A DNA stretch of 64,000 bases from Solimonas sp. SE-A11 (GCF_030345715.1 NZ_JAUASX010000016.1:1-64000); one strand, 5' to 3'. Counted from the stretch's first letter, positions 44,803 through 52,571 are shown. The notes: generated by a model not told the origin, from the letters alone. Numbers and translations: made by a program.

Positions 44803-44856
44803 AGCGGGGTCGTCCCCGGGGTGTTCCGACGAATCGACGGGGTCGTCCCCGTGTCG
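44803..44856 (-). promoter_or_regulatory. Guanidine-II (mini-ykkC) riboswitch
   Basis: On the minus strand two hairpins with the same loop follow each other: CGGGG-ACGA-CCCCG (44851-44838) and CGGGG-ACGA-CCCCG (44818-44805), joined by a 19-base linker. Paired hairpins with ACGR loops closed by G-C pairs define the guanidine-II class. The second hairpin lies about 17 bases from the gdx start, suggesting control of translation: guanidinium binding should stabilise the hairpins and free the ribosome binding site (GGAGCG). Confidence 0.92.
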
Positions 44857-44912
44857 GTGGTCGGCGGCTTGGACCAGCCGTCGGCAGGGGAGTTCCCCCG
44901 TGTTCCAGCCGC

Positions 44913-44939
44913 TCAAGTCTAAGCCATTGCGGCCGATAA
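44913..44939 (+). promoter_or_regulatory. Sigma-28 promoter of fliS
   Basis: TCAAGTCT, 11 bases, GCCGATAA: perfect -10 and exact spacing. It lies 29 bases before fliS and diverges from the gdx leader. Confidence 0.88.
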
Positions 44940-44968
44940 GGGTCTGGACGACAACAGGAGTTTCTCCC

Positions 44969-45379
44969 ATGCCCGCCCTGCAATCCGGCGCTCTCCGGCA
45001 ATACCAGAACACCGCGGTGATCGACGCCGCCAGCGCCGACATTCCGCCGCAGCAGTTGATAGCCATGCTGCTGTCGGGCGCGCTGGAGCGGCTCAACACC
45101 GCGCGCGGCTGCATCCTGGGCGGCGACCTGGCGCGCAAGGCGCCGCTGATCGCCTCCGCCAGCGGCATCATCGAGCACCTGCGCCTGTGCCTGGATCACC
45201 AGGCCGGCGGCGAGATCGCCCGCAATCTCGACGCCCTCTACGACTACATGGGCCGCCGCCTGCTGCGCGCCAACCTCGACAACGACGCCGCCGGCATCGA
45301 CGAAGTGGCCGGCCTGCTGCGCACCATCAAGGCCGCCTGGGACGACATCGGCCGCCCGGGCCCACGCCCGGTGCGCTGA
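44969..45379 (+). CDS. fliS: Flagellin export chaperone FliS
   Basis: 136 aa, four-helix bundle: [41 protein letters not shown] (in parts) and [29 protein letters not shown] are diagnostic. It binds the flagellin C-terminus before export. AGGAG precedes the ATG; the longer open frame upstream runs through the riboswitch region and is rejected. Confidence 0.93.
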   Translation: MPALQSGALRQYQNTAVIDAASADIPPQQLIAMLLSGALERLNTARGCILGGDLARKAPLIASASGIIEHLRLCLDHQAGGEIARNLDALYDYMGRRLLRANLDNDAAGIDEVAGLLRTIKAAWDDIGRPGPRPVR

Positions 45380-45398
45380 GCGGCGTGGTTGGCCCGTC

Positions 45399-45413
45399 TG
45401 GCACAGGGACTGC
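45399..45413 (+). promoter_or_regulatory. Candidate sigma-54 promoter of the PilZ gene
   Basis: TGGCACAGGGACTGC has a perfect -24 element, ten bases between GG and GC, and one mismatch at -12. It lies 31 bases before the start at 45445. Confidence 0.6.
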
Positions 45414-45444
45414 AGGGTCTGGTGATACCGCCAGAGTTCCGCTT

Positions 45445-45993
45445 ATGAGCAACCCAACCTCCCTGGATCAGCAACTGGGCTACCGCGACACCCTGCCACT
45501 GGGCTGGGTGCCGCTGGCTACCCCGCCGCCGCCCGAGCAGCTCCAGCAACTGCAGGAGAACAACCTGCGCGTGCTGGCCGTGGTCGCCGCCCTGGAGGAG
45601 CGCCACTCCTCCCGCGGCGAGAGCGACGAGCGCGTGGAACAGGAGCTGGACCGCATCCACCAGAAGCTGGACATGCTGCTGGTGCTGTTCGGCCAGTTCC
45701 TGCGCCGCATGGACCCCTCCGCCCCACCGCGCCCGGTGCGCCTGACCTCCGCCGGCCTCGGCTGGGAGGGCGGCAGCGCCCTGGAGGGCTACGGCCTACT
45801 GTCGGTGATGTTGCACCCCTGCATGCCCGAGGCCTTCACCTGGCCGGCCCACGCCGTCAACGTCGGGGCCCAGGGCGAGGCCCGCTTCGAGCCCCTGGGA
45901 GAGCCCCTGGAGGCCGCCCTGGAGAAGCACGTCTTCCTCCACCACCGCCGCTCAGTCGCCGTCTCCCGACCGCCTGCCGCCCGGAACGCGTAG
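45445..45993 (+). CDS. Atypical PilZ-domain protein of the flagellar cluster
   Basis: 182 aa. An N-terminal coiled-coil stretch (QLQQLQENNLRVLAVVAALEERH, VEQELDRIHQKLDMLLVLFGQFL) is followed by a PilZ-like beta domain (RPVRLTSAGLGWEGGSALEGYGLLSVMLHP). Proteins of this build occur after fliS in xanthomonads as atypical c-di-GMP or flagellar-regulatory PilZ proteins. The classical RxxxR / DxSxxG motif is not visible, so ligand binding is doubtful. Confidence 0.72.
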   Translation: MSNPTSLDQQLGYRDTLPLGWVPLATPPPPEQLQQLQENNLRVLAVVAALEERHSSRGESDERVEQELDRIHQKLDMLLVLFGQFLRRMDPSAPPRPVRLTSAGLGWEGGSALEGYGLLSVMLHPCMPEAFTWPAHAVNVGAQGEARFEPLGEPLEAALEKHVFLHHRRSVAVSRPPAARNA

Positions 45994-46047
45994 GGCGCCC
46001 CCTGACGGGGGTAGTATCTGGCCAAGATTCACTGGAGGAGACCCGGG

Positions 46048-46686
46048 ATGCGGCTGATACTCGCAGAACCGCAGACGCTGGTCCGCGCAGGGCTGGCCCG
46101 CCTGCTGGAATTGCACGCGGGCGCCGAAATCGTCGGCGAGGCCGACGATGGCCAGCAACTGCTGGAGCTGGCCGCCCGCCTGCGCCCCGACATGATCGTC
46201 AGCGAGCTCGCCCTGGGCCGCATGAGCGGCCTGGAGCTGCTGTCGCAGCTGCGCCGCCACTACCCCGAGATCGCCGTACTGATGATCTCCGCCCAGCTCG
46301 ACAGCCACTCCGTGCGCACCGCCCTCAAGCTGGGTGCCGCCGGCTTCCTGGGCAAGAACGCCGAGCCCAAGGAACTGCAGTTGGCGCTGCAGGCCGTGCA
46401 GAAGGGCCAGGTGTACCTCAGCCCCGGCATCGCCCACCTGGCCTTCGAGCGCCGCAGCGCCTCCCAGCGCGCCGAGGACCACGTTGCCCTCACCCCGCGC
46501 CAGAAGCAGGTCCTGCAGCTCATCGCCCGCGGCCGCTCCACCAAGGAGATCGCCTCCCTGATGGGCGTCAGCATCAAGACCGTGGAAACCCACCGCGCGC
46601 GCATGATGCAGTCGCTGGGGCTCTACGGCACCAACGCCCTGATGCGCTACGCCATTCGATTGGGCATGGATAGCGGCACGCTGTAA
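46048..46686 (+). CDS. LuxR/NarL-type response regulator with altered receiver
   Basis: 212 aa. Receiver domain residues 1-120; C-terminal LuxR helix-turn-helix LTPRQKQVLQLIARGRSTKEIASLMGVSIKTVETHRARMM (in parts). The usual acidic pair DD after strand 1 reads EP (LILAEPQT), and the phosphoacceptor Asp is replaced by Glu (E53, in MIVSELALG); the later Ser/Lys positions (MISAQ, LGKNAEP) are kept. It is therefore likely not phosphorylated and may be constitutively active. Last gene of the flagellar block; no kinase adjoins it. Confidence 0.85.
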   Translation: MRLILAEPQTLVRAGLARLLELHAGAEIVGEADDGQQLLELAARLRPDMIVSELALGRMSGLELLSQLRRHYPEIAVLMISAQLDSHSVRTALKLGAAGFLGKNAEPKELQLALQAVQKGQVYLSPGIAHLAFERRSASQRAEDHVALTPRQKQVLQLIARGRSTKEIASLMGVSIKTVETHRARMMQSLGLYGTNALMRYAIRLGMDSGTL

Positions 46687-46889
46687 TTCTTAGCTCCCTC
46701 TCCCCGCCTGCAGGGAGAGGGCTGGGGTGAGGGGGAGTACTCGCCGTGCTCCCCGCAGTGAGCCTTGCCATCGTTTCGTCATCCTCGCAGTATTCCTCCC
46801 ATACGCCGCCTGGCGAACGTAGGACGTGCCTGGCCTGCCGTATGCGATCGGCGGGTCAATGACCCGCCCTACTGCACTGAATTGGATAT
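46687..46889. repeat. Gene-free stretch with repeat remnants
   Basis: CTCCCTCTCCCCGCCTGCAG ... AGGGAGAGGG (about 46691-46735) and GCGGGTCAATGACCCGC (46852-46868) are small palindromes of dispersed repeat families. No gene is seen between the LuxR-type regulator and the cassette region. Confidence 0.5.
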
Positions 46890-46929
46890 CAGGCTTAGAT
46901 ATAAAAGTTAAATCTAATTGGCGTTAGAG
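46890..46929 (+). other. Weak attC-like site
   Basis: CTTAGAT ... ATCTAA stem around ATAAAAGTTA, then TTGGCGTTAGAG. The GCGTTAG end is that of an attC R' box, but the R'' arm is not recognisable. The next ORF starts five bases later. Confidence 0.4.
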
Positions 46930-46933
46930 CGCG

Positions 46934-47313
46934 ATGAAGTTCAGCACTCCCAGAAGAGACATGGATTTTGAGATTCCAGACGAGTAGTGGTCATTTACGG
47001 AGATGGCGTCATTCCATCCAGACGGGGACGCCTACTACCCGTACTCACTCTGTCATGCAGGGCTCGTTCAGGTCGTTCCGCTTTCGCTCGTACAGCCCCC
47101 CACACGAAATGCTGGCATTGCTCTGCTAAAAAAATCAAACTAGTGCCGGTGCTTCTTGCATTCCAATCCCCTGAGTGCGCATTACCACCTGTAGAGGTCG
47201 TTTCCCTGAATCAGCCTAATTCGTATCAGTATCGGGTCCGCAATGGCTGTCATCGCTACTACGCTTCGGTGGCTGCTGGCTACACCAATCTGCCCGTTGT
47301 GAGTGTTTCGTAG
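46934..47313 (+). pseudogene. Decayed cassette gene, ParB-like hypothetical protein
   Basis: From the ATG at 46934 the frame reads KFSTPRRDMDFEIPDE, then an in-frame TAG (46985-46987), then WSFTEMASFHPDGDAYYPYS and VVPLSLVQPPTRNAGIALL. At a run of seven A (47128-47134) the sense frame shifts to KLVPVLLAFQSPECALPPVE and NGCHRYYASVAAGYTNLPVV, ending at 47313. The CHRYYASVAAGYTNLPVV end has the look of ParB/sulfiredoxin-like folds. At least one nonsense mutation and one frameshift are needed to restore it. Confidence 0.7.
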
Positions 47314-47318
47314 CGAGG

Positions 47319-47387
47319 GTTCCAATCAGCGCTTCAAGCTGACAGTCCCGCCTTGGGCAGGCCCGCAACTTAAGATAGGCGTTAGCT
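47319..47387 (+). other. attC-like recombination site
   Basis: CGCTTCAAGCTGAC on the left and GCAACTTAAGATAGGCGTTAG on the right (outer parts) are imperfect complements around CCGCCTTGGGCAGGCCCGC; the right end is a typical GGCGTTAG attC end. It separates the decayed gene from the next ORF, whose ATG lies 18 bases on. Confidence 0.6.
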
Positions 47388-47405
47388 AACAACAGAGGAA
47401 GCACA

Positions 47406-47714
47406 ATGGCTCACACCGAGAAATCGATCGATACTCTTGTGTCGATAAGTGGAACCTTAGCCAGCATTGGGCTTGCACTTGTGGCAATTCTTGTCTCGAA
47501 GACATCGATCGATCATGTCGAGGTTGTCGCTGACGATCTATTCTTATTTTCATCGCTTGGCTTCCTTTTCGTCGTCGTGCTTGGCTACATGGCGCAAAAG
47601 CGGTTAAACGCTGCCCAGACCACAAAATTGGTAACAGTCGCCGAATGGATGTTTTCTGCGTCAATGGCAACCATCGTTATCGGCGCGATCCTGATGGTCT
47701 ACTCTGTCGTATAA
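47406..47714 (+). CDS. Small membrane protein carried on a cassette
   Basis: 102 aa with an AGAGGAA ribosome binding site. Three hydrophobic segments: LASIGLALVAILVS, LFLFSSLGFLFVVVLGYM and SASMATIVIGAILMVYSVV. No family recognised. Lower GC than its neighbours and flanked closely on both sides by attC-like sites (18 and 9 bases), the standard layout of an integron gene cassette. Confidence 0.75.
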   Translation: MAHTEKSIDTLVSISGTLASIGLALVAILVSKTSIDHVEVVADDLFLFSSLGFLFVVVLGYMAQKRLNAAQTTKLVTVAEWMFSASMATIVIGAILMVYSVV

Positions 47715-47723
47715 GCGGGTGCT

Positions 47724-47783
47724 AGCAAACAAGTCATTCAAGCCTACGCCGCTTCGCGGCGCTGTTGAATCCGAACGTTGGGT
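47724..47783 (+). other. attC site
   Basis: AGCAAAC (R''-like, 47724-47730), a CATTCAAG arm, the hairpin tip GCCGCTTCGCGGC, a TTGAATCC arm and R' GTTGGGT (47777-47783), which fits GTTRRRY exactly. It matches the form of attC sites known from xanthomonad and Vibrio-type integrons. Confidence 0.8.
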
Positions 47784-47802
47784 GACTCAGCGGGAGCGTG
47801 CC

Positions 47803-48360
47803 ATGGGAATCTTGACCTTCAGCCTTAACGTCACCCTGGATGGTTGCGTCGACCATCAGGAAGGCATCGCCGACGATGAGACGCATGCCTTCTTTACCCG
47901 CCTGATGGATGGGGCGGGGGCGATGCTGTGGGGGCGCGTCACCTACGAGATGATGGAGAGCCACTGGCCCGCGGTCGCCCGCGGCGACGTGGAGGCGCCA
48001 CCGGCCATACATGAGTGGGCGGTCAAGCTGGAGGCCAAGCCGAAGTACGTGGTGTCCTCCACGCGAAAGGACTTCCCGTGGACCAACAGCCACCACATCG
48101 CCGGCGACCTGCGCGCGGTTGTGCAGAAGCTCAAGGATGCGACCCCGGGCGACGTGCTTCTGGGCAGCGGCAAGCTCGCAGTCGAACTGGACCGGCTGGG
48201 CCTGATCGACGAGTACCAGTTTCTCGTCCACCCCAGGATCGCCGGCCACGGCCCGACCCTGTACGAGAGCGGGCTCGCGAGCACGCGAAGGCTCGATCTG
48301 GTATCGGCGAAGCCGCTGCGCTGCGGGGCGGTCGCCATGCACTATCGGCGCGGGAGCTGA
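47803..48360 (+). CDS. RibD C-terminal / dihydrofolate-reductase-like protein
   Basis: 185 aa. ILTFSLNVTLDGCVDHQEG, AMLWGRVTYEMMESHWP, YVVSSTRKDF and LLGSGKLAVELDRLGLIDEYQFLVHP are the landmarks of the RibD C-terminal (DHFR-fold) family, likely NADPH-dependent reductases. It starts 20 bases after an attC site with GGGAG as ribosome binding site, so it may be a cassette gene, but no attC follows it and its GC is high. The longer frame beginning MLANKSFKPTPLRG is translated attC and is rejected. Confidence 0.82.
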   Translation: MGILTFSLNVTLDGCVDHQEGIADDETHAFFTRLMDGAGAMLWGRVTYEMMESHWPAVARGDVEAPPAIHEWAVKLEAKPKYVVSSTRKDFPWTNSHHIAGDLRAVVQKLKDATPGDVLLGSGKLAVELDRLGLIDEYQFLVHPRIAGHGPTLYESGLASTRRLDLVSAKPLRCGAVAMHYRRGS

Positions 48361-48495
48361 GGCACTGCCTTCATCGCGACATGAAGCAACCGTAGGGCGG
48401 GTCGAGACCCTCGAGCACGGGCAGAATTTCACCCTGCGATAGCCGGCGACACGGAAACATCAAAGCAGGTATGTCACGCATATGAGGACGGCCAG

Positions 48496-48876
48496 ATGCT
48501 GATCAATCCAATCCACAAGGCATCCTGTCATTGCGGCGCAGTGCAACTGGAACTGACCCTGCCCAACGGGCTGGTTGATCCCCGGCACTGCACGTGTTCC
48601 ATGTGCCGTCGGCGTGGCGCCATCGTCGCATCCGTCTCGCTATCCGGCTTGAAGATAGTTCGGGGAGAGGAGCATCTGCGGCTGTACCAGTTCAACACCC
48701 GAACCGCGAAGCACTACTTCTGCTCCATCTGCGGCATTTACACCCATCACCAGCGCCGTTCGAACCCTGAGGAGTTCAGCTTCAACATCGGCTGCCTGGA
48801 GGGCATGGAAAACCCCTTTGCGCTGGAACCCGTACGGGTACTGGATGGGATCAACCATCCGCGGGATCGCAAGTAG
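48496..48876 (+). CDS. GFA / CENP-V domain zinc protein
   Basis: 126 aa. Zinc-binding cysteines appear in SCHCGAVQ, HCTCSMCRRRG and YFCSICGIYTHHQ, the order of the glutathione-dependent formaldehyde-activating (GFA) family. Many members are not formaldehyde enzymes; the substrate is unknown. Stand-alone gene. Confidence 0.88.
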   Translation: MLINPIHKASCHCGAVQLELTLPNGLVDPRHCTCSMCRRRGAIVASVSLSGLKIVRGEEHLRLYQFNTRTAKHYFCSICGIYTHHQRRSNPEEFSFNIGCLEGMENPFALEPVRVLDGINHPRDRK

Positions 48877-48986
48877 TCCCTGCAGGCCGGGCCGAGCGCC
48901 TGGCGGAGTTGTCAGACGGGCGATTCCAATTTCCTGGCTTTGGCGGCAGCATGCCCGGCATCAACTCCTTTTCCGGACCCGCTCCC

Positions 48987-49790
48987 ATGACCGACCGTGT
49001 CACCCTCGAGATCGCCGACGGCATCGCCACCGTCGGCCTCAACCGCCCCGAGAAGCACAATGCCCTGGACATCCCGCTGATCCAGGCGCTGGTGGACACG
49101 GCCAAGACCATCAAGGCGGACCGCTCGGTGAAGGCGGTGGTGCTGCAGGGCAACGGGCCTTCGTTCTGCTCGGGCCTGGACGTAGCCAGCGCCTTCTCCA
49201 GCCTGCCCAAGTTCTTCAAGCACTTCGCTACCTTCGGGGTCAAGAAGCGCAACATCTTCCAGGACGTCAGCCTGTGCTGGCGTGAGCTGCAGGTGCCGGT
49301 GATCGGCGCCATCCACGGCAATTGCTTCGGCGGCGGCCTGCAGATCGCGCTGGGTGCGGACATCCGCATCGCCACGCCGGAGTCCAAGCTGTCGGTGATG
49401 GAAGTGAAGTGGGGCCTGATCCCGGACATGTCCGGCACCGTGCTGCTGCGCGAGCTGATGCCGATCGACGTGGCCAAGGACCTGACGCTGACCGGGCGCG
49501 TGGTCTCCGGCACAGAGGCCAAGGATCTGGGTCTGGTCACGCGCCTGTCGGCAGACCCCAAGGCAGACGCCCTGGCCCTGGCGCAGGAGATCGCCGCCAA
49601 GTCGCCGGACGCGGTGGCGGCCGGCAAGCAGCTGCTCAACGCCAACTGGCTGTGCAGCGAGAACCAGGCGCTGAAGCTGGAGCGCAAGCTGCAGTTGCTG
49701 ATGTTCCGCAGCAAGAACCAGCGCATCGCGGTGAAGGCCGGCCTGGCCAAGCAGCCTGCGCAGTTCAGGCCGCGCGAGCGCGATTACTGA
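48987..49790 (+). CDS. Enoyl-CoA hydratase/isomerase family protein
   Basis: 267 aa. LNRPEKHNALDIPLIQAL, first oxyanion loop GPSFCSGLDV, second GNCFGGGLQIALGAD, and MEVKWGLIPDMSGTVLLREL. The first catalytic Glu of hydratases is replaced by Gln (GGGLQ), the second is kept (MEVK), so it may act as an isomerase or with a different mechanism. Start at 48987; the longer frame has only a TTG start. Its end overlaps the convergent AraC gene by 7 bases. Confidence 0.85.
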   Translation: MTDRVTLEIADGIATVGLNRPEKHNALDIPLIQALVDTAKTIKADRSVKAVVLQGNGPSFCSGLDVASAFSSLPKFFKHFATFGVKKRNIFQDVSLCWRELQVPVIGAIHGNCFGGGLQIALGADIRIATPESKLSVMEVKWGLIPDMSGTVLLRELMPIDVAKDLTLTGRVVSGTEAKDLGLVTRLSADPKADALALAQEIAAKSPDAVAAGKQLLNANWLCSENQALKLERKLQLLMFRSKNQRIAVKAGLAKQPAQFRPRERDY

Positions 49791-50818
49791 TCGCCGGCGG
49801 CTTCGCCGGTCTGCTGCTCGCGGAAGGCCGAGGGCGACATGCCCTTCCAGCGCTTGAAGGCGTGGATGAAGCTGGCCGGCTCCGAGTAGCCCAGGCGCAG
49901 CGCGATCTCGCTGAGCTTGATGCGGCCGGTGCTGAGCATTTCCTCCGCCAGCGTCTGGCGCACCTCGTCGAGCAGCGCGCGGAACGAGGTGCCTTCTTCC
50001 TCCAGCCGCCGCCGCATGCTGCGCGGCGACAGGTGGAGGCTATCGGCGATGCGCTGGATGTCCGGCATCTCGCCGGGCGAGCGCAGCAGCAGGTCGCGCA
50101 CCTTGCCGGCGATGCCGGCGCGCGACTGGCGCTGTGCCAGCAACTGGCGGCACTGCTCCAGGCATAGCCGCGCGAGCTGGCTGTCGCCCTGCGGCAGCGG
50201 TGCGTCGAGCACGGCGGCGGAATACAGCACCGAATTCTCCGGCGAATCGAACTGCGGCTCCAGCCCGCAGAGCTCGGCATAGCGCGCGGCATGCGCCGGG
50301 CGCGGCCCGCGCAGCTGCACGCGCGTGGGCGGGATGCCCCCGGGCCGGATCTCGCGCACCGCGTTGGTCAGCGCCGCGAAGTCGCGGTCCAGCAGGAACT
50401 GCCGCAGGTCTTCCGGAATGCCGCTGTCGTCCAGCACCACGGCGATGTCGCGCCCGCGAGGCTCCATGCGGAAGCGCACGAAGGCATAGGACAGGTCCAG
50501 GTAGCGGGTGGCGATATCCGCCGCGCTGCGGAAGTTGGGGCTGCTGACCAGCGCGAAACCCCAGATGCCGTAGACCGCCAGGTGATAGCGCAGGCCGGCG
50601 TCCAGCCCCAGGTCGGGAAGATGCTGGAGCTGGCGCACGATATTGCGCACCAGCCGCAGTTCCTGCCCGGCGCTGATCTCGCTCTGGGGGTCGGCCAGTG
50701 CCTCGGCGTCGATCCCGGTGCCCTGCAGGCAATCGGCCGCCTCCATCCCGCGTGAGACCGCGAGCTGGGTCAGCAGGTTGGCACTGATGGCGCTGCGGTT
50801 CGTGTCCTCGGGGACCAT
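49784..50818 (-). CDS. AraC-family regulator, arabinose-binding-domain type (paralogue 1)
   Basis: 344 aa. N-terminal Arabinose_bd-type domain (ISANLLTQLAVSRGM, GIDAEALADPQSEISAGQELRLVRN, YGIWGFALVSSPNFRSAADIATRYLDLSYAF) and C-terminal double HTH (IADSLHLSPRSMRRRLEEEGTSFRALLDEVRQTLAEEML; IALRLGYSEPASFIHAFKRWKGMSPS). It is clearly paralogous to the gene at 53034. It diverges from the GMC oxidoreductase gene, and a direct-repeat operator lies between them. Confidence 0.87.
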   Translation of the reverse strand: MVPEDTNRSAISANLLTQLAVSRGMEAADCLQGTGIDAEALADPQSEISAGQELRLVRNIVRQLQHLPDLGLDAGLRYHLAVYGIWGFALVSSPNFRSAADIATRYLDLSYAFVRFRMEPRGRDIAVVLDDSGIPEDLRQFLLDRDFAALTNAVREIRPGGIPPTRVQLRGPRPAHAARYAELCGLEPQFDSPENSVLYSAAVLDAPLPQGDSQLARLCLEQCRQLLAQRQSRAGIAGKVRDLLLRSPGEMPDIQRIADSLHLSPRSMRRRLEEEGTSFRALLDEVRQTLAEEMLSTGRIKLSEIALRLGYSEPASFIHAFKRWKGMSPSAFREQQTGEAAGDQ

Positions 50819-50838
50819 GTGGGCCTGGGGGAGGGGCG

Positions 50839-50877
50839 TGGCCACAATTATCAATGCCTTGTCCCTTGGAGTCATCC
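50839..50877 (+). promoter_or_regulatory. Candidate AraC operator (tandem half-sites)
   Basis: TGGCCACAATTATCAATG (50839-50856) is 16 of 18 identical to a sequence at 54111-54128 next to the paralogous regulator. A weaker second copy, TGTCCCTTGGAGTCATCC, begins 21 bases later (50860), two helical turns, the usual spacing of AraC half-sites. Confidence 0.65.
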
Positions 50878-50954
50878 ACAGGGGACGAACGGCAGCCCAT
50901 GATGGACGAATTACCCAGCGTAGCTTCAAGACTGCGCCCCGAGGAGTGTTCCCA

Positions 50955-52571
50955 GTGCCCCAGAGCTTCGACTACATCGTCATTGGCGGTGGTTCCGCCG
51001 GCTGCGTGCTGGCCAACCGCCTTTCCGCCGACGGCCGCTACCAGGTCTGCCTGCTGGAAGCCGGCCCGAACGACCGCAACCCGCTGATCCACATGCCGCT
51101 GGGTGTGGTGCCGCTGGTGCGCGGCTGGTTCGCCAACTGGAAATTCTGGAGCGAGCCGCAGCCGGAGCTGGGCGGGCGCCGCACCTACCAGCCGCGCGGC
51201 AAGGTGCTGGGTGGTTGCAGCAGCATCAACGCCACCGTCTGCACCCGCGGCCACCGCTGGGACTACGACCACTGGGCCGAGCTGGGCTGCAAGGGCTGGT
51301 CCTACGACGAGGTGCTGCCGTACTTCCGCAAGTCCGAGAACTACGAAGCGCCCCTGGCCGAGCGCGACCGCCCCTTCCACGGCCGGGGTGGCCCGCTGAA
51401 CGTGACGGCGCGGCGCTACACCAACCCGGTGAGCGCGGCGATGGTGGAGGCCGCCCTGCAGGCTGGCCATGCCCACAACGAGGACTTCAACGGCGCCGAG
51501 CAGGCCGGTGCGGGGCAATTCAAGGTTTTCCAGAAGGACGGCCAGCGCTGCAGCAATGCGCGCGCCTACCTGACGCCGGAGGTCCGCGCCCGCCGCAACC
51601 TGCACATCCTTACCGGTGCCCAGGCCACCCAGGTGTTGATCGAGAACGGCCGCGCCGTGGGCGTGAAGCTGCGCCGCAGCGGCCGTGACGAAGAGCTGCG
51701 CGCCCAGCGCGAGGTGATCCTGTCGGCCGGTGCCTTCCAGTCGCCGCAGCTGCTGATGCTCTCCGGCATCGGCCCCAAGGCCGAGCTGCAGAAGCACGGC
51801 ATCGCAGTGAAGCAGGACCTGCCCGGCGTGGGCGAGAACCTGCAGGATCACCTGGAAGTGATCGTGGAGACCAAGGCGAAGAGCAGCGCCGGCATCTCCT
51901 ACCACCCGACCTCGCTGCTCGCCTCGATCAAGGCACTGTTCCAGTACCTGTTCGGCAAGCGCGGCATGCTGACCAGCAATGGTCCGGAAGCCGGCGGCTT
52001 CCTCAAGTCCGCTCCCTCCGAGCCGATCCCGGACCTGCAGTGGCACTTCGGTCCCTTCCCCAACGTGACCCACGGCTTCAACCTGGCGCCGATGTTCCAG
52101 CGCTACGGCTACATCGCCTACCTCTACGACCTGCGCCCGTTGTCGCGCGGCCGTGTCGGCCTGAACAGCGCCGATCCGCTGGCCGCGCCGCGCATCGACC
52201 CCAACTACCTCGCCGAGTCGCGTGACGTGGACAAGCTGGTGGCTGGCGTGAAGCTCACACGTGAAGTGCTGAAGCAGCGCGCGCTGGACCCGCATCGCGG
52301 CGAGGAGCTGAGCCCCGGCCCGGGCGTGCAGTCCGACGCCGATATCGCCGCCTGGGTGCGCAAGGCGGCCGAGACCACCTATCACCCGGTGGGCACCTGC
52401 AAGATGGGCGTGGATGAACTGGCGGTGGTGGATCCGCAGTTGCGCGTGCGTGGCGTCCAGGCACTGCGCGTAGTGGATGCCTCCGTCATGCCGACGCTGA
52501 TCGGCGCCAATACCAATGCGCCGACGACGATGATTGCGGAGAAGGCGGCGGAGATGATCCTGCGGTCCTAG
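50955..52571 (+). CDS. GMC-family FAD alcohol dehydrogenase
   Basis: 538 aa. FAD-binding YIVIGGGSAGCVLANRLS at the N-terminus, RGKVLGGCSSINA, GAFQSPQLLMLSGIG and the C-terminal YHPVGTCKMG ... VVDASVMPTLIGANTNAPTTMIAEKAA (in parts), with the catalytic His of YHPVGTC and the Asn near NTNAP. Close to AlkJ/choline-dehydrogenase-like enzymes that oxidise aliphatic alcohols. The GTG at 50955 is chosen for GAGGAG 8 bases upstream. Divergent from AraC paralogue 1. Confidence 0.9.
   Translation: MPQSFDYIVIGGGSAGCVLANRLSADGRYQVCLLEAGPNDRNPLIHMPLGVVPLVRGWFANWKFWSEPQPELGGRRTYQPRGKVLGGCSSINATVCTRGHRWDYDHWAELGCKGWSYDEVLPYFRKSENYEAPLAERDRPFHGRGGPLNVTARRYTNPVSAAMVEAALQAGHAHNEDFNGAEQAGAGQFKVFQKDGQRCSNARAYLTPEVRARRNLHILTGAQATQVLIENGRAVGVKLRRSGRDEELRAQREVILSAGAFQSPQLLMLSGIGPKAELQKHGIAVKQDLPGVGENLQDHLEVIVETKAKSSAGISYHPTSLLASIKALFQYLFGKRGMLTSNGPEAGGFLKSAPSEPIPDLQWHFGPFPNVTHGFNLAPMFQRYGYIAYLYDLRPLSRGRVGLNSADPLAAPRIDPNYLAESRDVDKLVAGVKLTREVLKQRALDPHRGEELSPGPGVQSDADIAAWVRKAAETTYHPVGTCKMGVDELAVVDPQLRVRGVQALRVVDASVMPTLIGANTNAPTTMIAEKAAEMILRS

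Larger units (their letters stand above)
46890..47783 (+). mobile_element. Small integrase-less integron cassette cluster (CALIN-like)
   Basis: Short ORFs, each starting a few bases after a GTTRRRY-like box and ending close to a 60-70-base imperfect palindrome, repeat in one direction. Composition is more AT-rich than the neighbours. Sites: 46890-46929 (weak), 47319-47387, 47724-47783 (good). No integron integrase gene is in the window. Confidence 0.65.

Noticed and set aside
44618-44968. N-terminal extension of fliS
   Set aside because: It would run antisense through gdx and the riboswitch; FliS begins normally at 44969.
47719-47802. MLANKSFKPTPLRG... as the N-terminus of the RibD-like protein
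   Set aside because: These residues are the translation of the attC site; the family starts at MGILTFSLN with its own ribosome binding site.
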